A stretch of DNA of 64,000 bases from the NCBI GenBank assembly GCA_958295645.1, contig OY282361.1:434001-498000 (forward strand), given 5' to 3'. Positions 16,264-25,583 of this stretch are shown in pieces. A model generated the notes under the pieces. That model was not told the origin of the DNA and searched no databases. It saw only the letters and a list, made by a program, of their open reading frames with translations. The position numbers and the translations under genes were made by a program. The DNA comes from Longimicrobiales bacterium. GTDB taxonomy: Bacteria; Gemmatimonadota; Gemmatimonadetes; Longimicrobiales; Gaopeijiaceae. Position 1 is the first letter of the stretch. Every line of letters starts with the position of its first letter.

Positions 16264-18090
16264 GTGTCCGATCCGCCACGCACCCCCGAAAGCGGAGTTC
16301 CCGAAATGGCCCGAGCATCCTCGGACGTCCAGTCCGCCGTTCGCTACGAACCCCCCGACAGGCCGCCCGAACTGCTTTCGGTCGGCATGGCGGCGCAGTT
16401 CGCGGTCGTCACGATAGCAGGCATCGTGCTCACGCCCCTGATTGTGATCCGGGCGGCGGGACAGAGCGATTCCTACCTGTCGTGGGCGGTCTTCGCCGCC
16501 CTGCTCGTGTCGGGGCTCACTACGATCCTCCAAGCCGTTCGCGTGGGACGGTTCGGCTCCGGATACGTCCTGCTCATGGGCACCTCCGGCGCGTTCATCG
16601 CGGTCTGCATCACCGCGCTGGCCGAAGGCGGTCCGCCGTTGCTGGCCACGTTGGTCGTGGTGTCCTCGCTGTTCCAGTTCCTGCTGGCCTCTCGCCTGTC
16701 TCTGTTGCGCCGGATCATCACGCCGGCCGTCGCGGGTACCGTGATCATGCTGATCTCGGTCACCGTCATGCCGATCCTCTTCGGCATGATGTCGCAGGTT
16801 CAGGCGAACGGCGCCGACGATCTCGCCGCTGGCGGCGGGAACTTCGGCACAGCGGCCGCCGTTGGGATCACCGTCGCCGTCATCGTCGCGATCGTATTGC
16901 GGGGCAGCGGCGCGTGGCGTCTCTGGGCGCCGGTGATCGGCGTGGTCGCGGGTGCGCTGGTGTCCGGCGCCTACGACACGGGTGCGGTGGCCTCCGCCTC
17001 GTGGCTCGGGGTCCCCGGATCCCGGTGGATGGGCTTGGATCTCAGCTTCGGGCCGGAGTTCTGGGTGCTGTTGCCGGCGTTCGTCTTCGTGACCCTGGTG
17101 GGGGCGATCGAGACCATCGGCGACGCCGTGGCCATTCAGAACGTGTCGTGGCGGCATCGGCGTGCGACCGACTACCGGGCCGTGCAGGGCGCGGTGGCTG
17201 CGGACGGCGTGGGCAACCTGCTGTCCGGCTTGGCTGCCACGGTGCCGAACACCACATACTCTTCGAGCGTGTCGGTGACGGAGGTGACCGGCGTCGCCGC
17301 GCGCCGCGTGGGCGTCTTCATCGGCGTCATCTTCATCGTCCTGGCGTTCTCGCCCAAGGCGACCTCCGTGTTGCTGGCCATTCCCGACGCCGTGATCGGC
17401 GCCTACGGACTGGTGCTGATAGCGATACTGTTCATCGTGGGCATGAGGATTGCGGTCACGGACGGACTCGACCTGCGGCAGGGCGTCGTCGTGGGAGTCT
17501 CGTTCTGGATCGGCGCGGGATTCCAGGCCAACGCGATCTTCCCGGAGCTGTGGAGCGACCGCATGGCTTCGCTGCTCGGGAACGGCATGACCGCGGGCGG
17601 CTTCACGGCCTTGGCCCTGTCGGCGTTCTTCGAGCTGACGCGACCCCGTCGCAAGCGGCTCGCCGTCGGCCTCGACATGGATTCGCTCCCCGAGATCAGG
17701 GAGTTCCTGTCGGCGTACGCCTCCAAGCAGGGATGGGACGAGACGGCCGCCGACCGCATGTGCCTGGTGGCCGAGGAGACGCTCGTGATCCTCGCGGAGC
17801 ACAAGAAGGAGCGCGAGGGAGCCGTCTGGGGCAAGCTGACCGTGGTGGCCGCCGCCGACGGCGACGACGCCGAGTTGGAGTTCATGGCCTCCATCGGCGA
17901 CGCCAACATCGAGGATCGCCTGGCGCTGCTGGGCGACCGTCCCGCCGAAGCCCCTGCGGAGCGCGAGATATCGCTCCGGCTGTTGCGTCACTTGGCGTCG
18001 TCGGTGCACCACCAGCAGTACACCGACGGAGACGTCGTGAAGATTCGCCTGCGCGTTGCCGGACCGCGCGCCGACGAGCAGGCCGCGTAG
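16264..18090 (+). CDS. NCS2 nucleobase permease fused to an RsbW-like domain
   Basis: Residues about 38-460 form a nucleobase:cation symporter-2 (xanthine/uracil) transporter with around 14 hydrophobic segments; LVGAIETIGDAVAIQN carries the conserved family Glu and SGLAATVPNTTYSSSVSVTEVTGVAARRVG is the NCS2 signature region. The hydrophobic part ends near 460 and residues 466-608 make a separate soluble domain: DRMCLVAEETLVILAEHKKE resembles the N-box helix of RsbW-type GHKL ATPases but lacks its Asn, and REISLRLLRHLASSVHHQQY resembles the end of such domains. This C-terminal part is not found in ordinary NCS2 transporters. It may be a degenerate regulatory module. Start is GTG at 16264. Confidence 0.85.
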   Translation: MSDPPRTPESGVPEMARASSDVQSAVRYEPPDRPPELLSVGMAAQFAVVTIAGIVLTPLIVIRAAGQSDSYLSWAVFAALLVSGLTTILQAVRVGRFGSGYVLLMGTSGAFIAVCITALAEGGPPLLATLVVVSSLFQFLLASRLSLLRRIITPAVAGTVIMLISVTVMPILFGMMSQVQANGADDLAAGGGNFGTAAAVGITVAVIVAIVLRGSGAWRLWAPVIGVVAGALVSGAYDTGAVASASWLGVPGSRWMGLDLSFGPEFWVLLPAFVFVTLVGAIETIGDAVAIQNVSWRHRRATDYRAVQGAVAADGVGNLLSGLAATVPNTTYSSSVSVTEVTGVAARRVGVFIGVIFIVLAFSPKATSVLLAIPDAVIGAYGLVLIAILFIVGMRIAVTDGLDLRQGVVVGVSFWIGAGFQANAIFPELWSDRMASLLGNGMTAGGFTALALSAFFELTRPRRKRLAVGLDMDSLPEIREFLSAYASKQGWDETAADRMCLVAEETLVILAEHKKEREGAVWGKLTVVAAADGDDAELEFMASIGDANIEDRLALLGDRPAEAPAEREISLRLLRHLASSVHHQQYTDGDVVKIRLRVAGPRADEQAA

Positions 18091-18257
18091 TGCGGCCGCG
18101 TAGACTCGCTCGGACGAGCCGGGCGGCCGGAGCCGCGTAGAACTCGCCGGGCTGGTCGAGCCGAGCCGGAATCGGCGCCGCGCAGACACGCCTGCTCGGT
18201 CGAGTCGGCCGGTTGGGGCCGCGCCGACTCGACCGAACTTGGGCCGGGCCCGCTAGG
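18082..18257. repeat. Degenerate GC-rich repeat array between convergent genes
   Basis: Units beginning GCCGCGYMG start at 18095, 18132, 18177 and 18218 (spacing 37, 45 and 41 bp) and share GACTCG-type and GAGCCGG-type blocks. The permease stop codon itself lies in a matching GCCGCGTAG at 18082, so the array looks like repeated copies of the gene tail. It fills the space up to the amidohydrolase stop. Confidence 0.6.
18196..18236. terminator. 14-bp perfect hairpin between convergent genes
   Basis: TCGGTCGAGTCGGC (18196-18209) pairs perfectly with GCCGACTCGACCGA (18223-18236) around a 13-base loop. It lies inside the degenerate repeat array between the permease and the amidohydrolase, so it could serve as a bidirectional transcription terminator, although no T tract follows on either side. 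Confidence 0.5.
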
Positions 18258-19560
18258 ACACGATGCGCCGCCCGGGACGGCCCCTGTACTTCTCGTAGAG
18301 CGACTTGTGCTTGTTGTCGAGGCTCACGCCCCGGCCGAGGATGAACAGATCGGTGACCTGCGTCTGAATCTCCAGCGGATCGCCGTCGGTGATCATGATG
18401 TTCGCCAGCTTGCCTTCTTCGATCGTGCCAATGCGGTCGCCCAGGCCCAGCATCTCGGCCGCGTTCTTGGTCACGGCCTCGAGGGCCGCCTCGTGGGGAA
18501 GTCCATACGGAACGGCCTGCGCCGCTTCGTACGGGAGCGTGCGCGACGCCGAGGAGTTGAAGGTGGCGAAGGCGATCTTGACTCCCGCCGCGTGCAGCTT
18601 GCCCGGATTCGCGTAGGCCTCGTCGTAGGCCTCGTCCAGGCCGGAGGGCATCGTCTGCGTCGGCGACAGGATGATCTGCACGTCGTGCTCGGCCAGCCAC
18701 TCCGCGATCTTCCAGGCCTCTCGCCCGCCCGTGATCACGAACCTGATTTCCTGGCGCTCGGCCCACTCGACCGCGTTGCGGATGTTCCGCTCGCCGTCCG
18801 CTCCCAAAAGCACCGGCATCTCGCCGCCGACCACCTTCGCCATCGCTTCGTTCTTCAGGTCCCTGGGCATGTCCACGCCCGCCTTCGCGGCTTGGTCGTA
18901 GCGCCGGCCCGCGTCCATCCACTCGTCGAGGCGCTCCACGGCCTCTTCGTACCGTTCCTGCTGCTGGCGCCAGGACCGCGGCGGCCCGAACCGACGTCCC
19001 CTGAATCCTCCTCCGCCTCCTAGGCTCGGGTAGCGAATCACCATCGCGGCCCCGGGCTCCACCCACATCTCTTCGACCGTCCAGCCGTCCAGTCCGACGA
19101 GAGACGCCTGTCCGGCGATGGAACCGTCGCCCCCTTGGGGTGCGGCCATCGTCAGCGTGATGCCGTTGGCGCGCGCCACGGGGATGTGCTCGCTGGCCGG
19201 ATGGATCGCGGTCGCCGCCTGCAGGTGCGGATTGAAGTTGCCCTGTTCGCGGGAATCGTTGGTCACGTCCACCGCCCCGATCTCGGTCAGACCGAGGCCC
19301 GAGACCGCGTCGAACATGCCGGGGTAGACGTGCTTGCCGGTCGCGTCCACGACCTCCGCGCCCGCCGGCGGTTCCACGTTCTCGCCCACCGCCACGATCC
19401 GCCCTTCGCTGATCACCACCGTTCCCACGAACGCCCTGCCCGCCAGCGTGTGCACCGTGCCGCCCTGAATCGCATAGGTCTGGCCGGCCGCGGGGGCGGC
19501 CATGCCAAGAGCCAGGACCAAGGCAACTGCGGCCGGGCCGCATTTACGAATCGCTTGCAT
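18253..19560 (-). CDS. Exported amidohydrolase-fold protein lacking the first metal ligands
   Basis: 435 residues with a signal peptide (hydrophobic stretch AAVALVLALGMAAPAAGQ). The amidohydrolase-like layout is clear: an N-terminal beta-sandwich (GGTVHTLAGRAFVGTVVISEGRIVAVG), YPGMFDAVSGLGLTEIGAVD at the point where true amidohydrolases have a D-x-H-x-H motif, and a C-terminal block (GLPHEAALEAVTKNAAEMLGLGDRIGTIEEGKLANIMITDGDP) typical of imidazolonepropionase-like members. Here HxH is replaced by V-S-G, so a binuclear metal site of the usual kind is unlikely. It starts two bases after the stop of its larger partner on the same strand and probably works with it. Substrate unknown. Confidence 0.82.
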   Translation of the reverse strand: MQAIRKCGPAAVALVLALGMAAPAAGQTYAIQGGTVHTLAGRAFVGTVVISEGRIVAVGENVEPPAGAEVVDATGKHVYPGMFDAVSGLGLTEIGAVDVTNDSREQGNFNPHLQAATAIHPASEHIPVARANGITLTMAAPQGGDGSIAGQASLVGLDGWTVEEMWVEPGAAMVIRYPSLGGGGGFRGRRFGPPRSWRQQQERYEEAVERLDEWMDAGRRYDQAAKAGVDMPRDLKNEAMAKVVGGEMPVLLGADGERNIRNAVEWAERQEIRFVITGGREAWKIAEWLAEHDVQIILSPTQTMPSGLDEAYDEAYANPGKLHAAGVKIAFATFNSSASRTLPYEAAQAVPYGLPHEAALEAVTKNAAEMLGLGDRIGTIEEGKLANIMITDGDPLEIQTQVTDLFILGRGVSLDNKHKSLYEKYRGRPGRRIVS

Positions 19561-19562
19561 CG

Positions 19563-22370
19563 TCAGTTCGCCTCCGTGTGCTTCTCGAGGAGCGCCTTCT
19601 TCTCGGTCCGAACGGCCGCTTGGCGCTCTCTGTCCATGTCGATGTCGAAGTACAGCTTGCCGTCCACGTAGGTCTGAACGGCCTTGCCGAACATGCTCAG
19701 CGGGTGTCCCTCCCAGATCGTGACGTCGGCGTCCTTGCCTTCGTCGATCGACCCGGTTCGGTCGTCGATGCCGAACTGAATCGCCGGGTTGAGCGTCACC
19801 AGACGCAAGGCCTGCTCCTCGTCGAGGCCGCCCCACTTCATGGCTTTGGCGGCTTCCTGGTTGAGGTGCCGGATCTCCTCGCCCGAGTCGGAGTTGATGG
19901 ACACGAGCACGCCCCGTTCGGTCATCAGGGCGGCGTTGTGGGGGATGGCGTCGTACGCTTCGACCTTGTACGCCCACCAGTCGGAGAACGTGGACGCTCC
20001 AGCCCCGTGCGCCGCGATCTCGTCGGCGACCTTGTAGCCCTCGAGCACATGTTGCAACGTGCGCACGCGGAAGCCGAACTCCTCGGCCAGCCGCAACAAC
20101 TGCAGGATCTCGTCGGCCCGGTAGGAATGGGAATGGACCCACCGCTCGCCCGTCAGTATCTCGGCGAGCGCCTCCAGCTTGAGGTCCCTGCGGGGCGCGA
20201 CCCCCCTGCTGCCGCTCTCCTCGTAAGCGTCCCATTCCTCCATGTACTCGCGCGCTTCGAGGAAAGCCTGCCGGATCACGTCCTGCACGCCCATTCGCGT
20301 CGCCGGGTACCGGTCCGGGTTGCGGTCGCGCTTGGTGTTCTCGCCGAGCGCGAACTTGATGCCCTTGTGCGCGCCGATCAGCAGGTCGTCCGCGTCGGCT
20401 CCCCAACGCAGCTTGATCACGGCGTTGCCGCCGCCGACTGGGTTGGCCGAGCCGTGCAGGATGTTGATCGTCGTGACGCCGCCGGCCAGCGCCCGGTACA
20501 TGCCCAGGTCCTCCGGGCGAATCACGTCTTCGATCGTCACCATCGACGACACGTTGACCGAGCCCTCGTTGATGCTGGTGGCCGCCATGTGCGAATGCGC
20601 GTCGATGATGCCCGGCGTGACGTACTTGCCCGTGGCGTCCACCACGACGGCGTCGCGAGGAGCGTCCAGGCCGGCGCCGACGCGGGCGATCTTGCCGTCG
20701 CGCAGCAGAACGTCGGTGTTGGCCAGCGTTCCGCGGGATGCCGTCAGCACCGTGGCGTTGCGGATCAAGGTCGCCGGGTCGTCCCGGTACGGACCCTTGT
20801 CCGCGCTCATGGGAACGGGCGGGGTCGCCGGGTCGGGACCTGCAGGCCGCCGGCCCATGCGTCCGCGCCGCCGTGGCCCGGGGCGCGAATCCTCTTCCGT
20901 TCCGGTCTCGGCCTCCGCTTCGGCTCCAGGCTCCTCGTCCTCGGGGCCCCCGCCGGCCGCCTCTTCCGTCTCGTCGTCGCCGTCCTCCTCCTCGGCGGCG
21001 TCCACCTCGAAGAGCTCGCCGTCGACGAAGACCGCCTCGGGGCGCGCGCCCTCGTCCAAGAGGCTCCCGCGCACGAGGATCAGGTTCGCGATCTTGCCCT
21101 CCTCGATCGACCCCAGGCGGTCGTCCACGCCGAAGATCTCGGCAGCCGACAGCGTGAGCGCCCGAACCGCTTCTTCCTCCGAGAGGCCTTGCGCGACCGC
21201 TCTGCGCACGGCGGGCAGAACCTCTCCCGGGCCGTCCAGGCCGCCGGAGTAGAAGGCGAACTTGACGCCCGCGGCCGCCAGAGCACCCGGCGTGGTCGGC
21301 GCCCGGTCGTACAGCCGAAGCTGCTCCAAGGCCGGCTCGGCGTCGGGATCGCCGTCCCGCGGCGGCTCCGGCCAGTCGAGGTCGACCAGCGCCGGAATCC
21401 CGTTGGCGGCCAGCAGATCGGCGGCGGCGTAGGCCCCCTGCGCGCCGTAGACGATCGGCGCGACGCCCATTTCCCGCGTGGTGCGGATGGCGCGTCCGAC
21501 GTCGGAGCGGCTGCCGGCGGGGAACAGGACGGGCCACCCCTCCGCAAACTGCATGCGCACGGGCTCGAGCGAGATGTCCCATTCGGGTCGCCGCTTGCCC
21601 GAGGGGTCCGCCTCGTATTCGGCCCACACGTCGCGGTAATGCATGGCGTCGTAGTAGAACTGCTTGAGGTAGGCCAAGACGCCCATGGAACTGCCCGGAT
21701 ACCCGGTGTAGGTGCGGGATCGGTCCTGAACGTTGATCCGCATGGCGACCGGCGTGGCGACCACCATCTCGCGGGGGCGGTCAAAGGAGCCGAGGTTGAG
21801 GACGGCGGCCTGGCCGGCGATCAAGCCGGCGTGCAGGGTGCTGACCACGGTCGTGAAGCCGGCGTTGCGCCATTGCTCGAAGCGGTCGTCGCCGCCGTCG
21901 ATGTCGTCGGCGGCGGTCAGCCAGGACGACGTGCCGGGACGGTCGTCCGGACCCCAGGAATGGTTGCGCTCCTCCTGGTTCGGGGGCCCTCCCGCTCCCC
22001 CTCCGCCGAAGCCGGCCCGGGCCGACGGCTCGCCGCCGTGTCCCAGCGTGGTGAAGGCGTCGACCAGACCGGGATAGACGGTCTTGCCCGCGCCGTCCAG
22101 GACCCAGGCCCCGGGCGGCGTCTCGACGTTGGCTCCCGCTCTCGCGATCAGCCCGTCTTCGACGACGACGGCGCCGTCTTCCACGACCGAGCCGGACACG
22201 GTGACGATTCGGACGCCTTCGATGGCGTACAGGCGCAACCCGGCGGGCCGGGTCGGGCGGGGTTGGGCGGAAAGGACGGCCGGCAGGACGGCCAGGACGG
22301 CCAGGGCGCCCAACCGCGCGTGGCGGCCGAGGAGCCCGCGGCCAAGGGGCAGTCTGGAAACTGCTTGCAT
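19563..22370 (-). CDS. Exported tandem amidohydrolase, N-terminal half degenerate, C-terminal half active-like
   Basis: 935 residues with a signal peptide (RLGALAVLAVLPAVLSAQP); AGGAGG lies seven bases before the ATG at 22370, which fixes the start. The first amidohydrolase-like half has YPGLVDAFTTLGHGGE in place of the metal-binding HxH and ends with IFGVDDRLGSIEEGKIANLILV. An acidic linker (about residues 460-510) rich in Glu and Asp follows. The second half keeps the catalytic set: TPGIIDAHSHMA (HxH), ERWVHSHSYRADE, LQHVLEGYKVADEI and SINSDSGE (Asp ligand). It is the first gene of a two-gene unit whose second member is another degenerate copy. Possible roles are hydrolysis of cyclic amides or peptides in the periplasm. 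Confidence 0.85.
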   Translation of the reverse strand: MQAVSRLPLGRGLLGRHARLGALAVLAVLPAVLSAQPRPTRPAGLRLYAIEGVRIVTVSGSVVEDGAVVVEDGLIARAGANVETPPGAWVLDGAGKTVYPGLVDAFTTLGHGGEPSARAGFGGGGAGGPPNQEERNHSWGPDDRPGTSSWLTAADDIDGGDDRFEQWRNAGFTTVVSTLHAGLIAGQAAVLNLGSFDRPREMVVATPVAMRINVQDRSRTYTGYPGSSMGVLAYLKQFYYDAMHYRDVWAEYEADPSGKRRPEWDISLEPVRMQFAEGWPVLFPAGSRSDVGRAIRTTREMGVAPIVYGAQGAYAAADLLAANGIPALVDLDWPEPPRDGDPDAEPALEQLRLYDRAPTTPGALAAAGVKFAFYSGGLDGPGEVLPAVRRAVAQGLSEEEAVRALTLSAAEIFGVDDRLGSIEEGKIANLILVRGSLLDEGARPEAVFVDGELFEVDAAEEEDGDDETEEAAGGGPEDEEPGAEAEAETGTEEDSRPGPRRRGRMGRRPAGPDPATPPVPMSADKGPYRDDPATLIRNATVLTASRGTLANTDVLLRDGKIARVGAGLDAPRDAVVVDATGKYVTPGIIDAHSHMAATSINEGSVNVSSMVTIEDVIRPEDLGMYRALAGGVTTINILHGSANPVGGGNAVIKLRWGADADDLLIGAHKGIKFALGENTKRDRNPDRYPATRMGVQDVIRQAFLEAREYMEEWDAYEESGSRGVAPRRDLKLEALAEILTGERWVHSHSYRADEILQLLRLAEEFGFRVRTLQHVLEGYKVADEIAAHGAGASTFSDWWAYKVEAYDAIPHNAALMTERGVLVSINSDSGEEIRHLNQEAAKAMKWGGLDEEQALRLVTLNPAIQFGIDDRTGSIDEGKDADVTIWEGHPLSMFGKAVQTYVDGKLYFDIDMDRERQAAVRTEKKALLEKHTEAN

Positions 22371-22512
22371 GAATGATCCTCCTGAAGGGAAGCGCCGACG
22401 CCCGGCAGGGCCGGCCGCGCGGCTCGACGACATGCCGGAAAGCATAAGCTCCGAGCGCCGGGTCGGCCAGCGGCGGGGTTCGGCCGGCCGAACCGGCGCG
22501 GCTCTCGAGCGT

Positions 22513-22542
22513 TTGCAGGCGTCGTCCACCACGGTTTATGAT
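22513..22542 (+). promoter_or_regulatory. Promoter of tRNA-Val
   Basis: TTGCAG (22513-22518) and TATGAT (22537-22542), 18 bp apart; the -10 matches consensus at five of six bases and ends ten bases before the tRNA start. Confidence 0.6.
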
Positions 22543-22552
22543 ACGGTGCGCC

Positions 22553-22627
22553 GGGCGCTTAGCTCAGCCGGTTCAGAGCGCCTGCCTTACAAGCAGGAGG
22601 TCGCTGGTTCGAATCCAGCAGCGCCCA
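22553..22627 (+). tRNA. tRNA-Val (anticodon UAC)
   Basis: A complete cloverleaf of 75 bases: acceptor GGGCGCT pairs with AGCGCCC, D-arm region TAGCTCAGCCGGTTCAGAGC, anticodon stem CCTGC/GCAGG around loop CTTACAA with anticodon TAC, and T-arm CTGGTTCGAATCCAG. The discriminator is A and CCA is not encoded; T residues follow. Open frames crossing it give the familiar false peptides LVRIQQRP and GFEPATSCL. Confidence 0.97.
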
Positions 22628-22649
22628 TTTTCGCGCCTCGGGCGAACCG

Positions 22650-22687
22650 CCCTTGATTTTCGGAGCCGAGATTGCGATAATCAAGGG
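22650..22687 (+). promoter_or_regulatory. Promoter with overlapping inverted repeat, upstream of TonB receptor 1
   Basis: TTGATT (22653-22658) and GATAAT (22676-22681) are 17 bp apart, a near-consensus promoter. A 9-bp perfect inverted repeat, CCCTTGATT at 22650-22658 and AATCAAGGG at 22679-22687, covers both elements. The symmetry over -35 and -10 suggests binding by a dimeric regulator, although a hairpin ending the tRNA transcript is also possible. Confidence 0.6.
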
Positions 22688-22792
22688 CTAGGCTACTCTC
22701 ATTCGGAACCGATGCGCGCCGCCTGCGACGACGAATCGTCGTGTCCCGGCGGCGCCGTGCTTGGCAAACCATCCCCCAACCCGAAACGACTG

Positions 22793-25564
<2,772 letters not shown>

Positions 25565-25583
25565 CAACGAGACGAACGGAGCT

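Noticed and set aside
13155-16283. Minus-strand open frame of over 1000 codons opposite rluD and the ABC-F gene
   Set aside because: No recognisable domain and opposite two intact conserved genes.
22538-22792. Plus-strand upstream extension of TonB receptor 1 (peptide with LVRIQQRP) and minus-strand frame 22587-22805 ending GFEPATSCL
   Set aside because: Both are translations across the tRNA-Val gene, a well-known annotation artefact.
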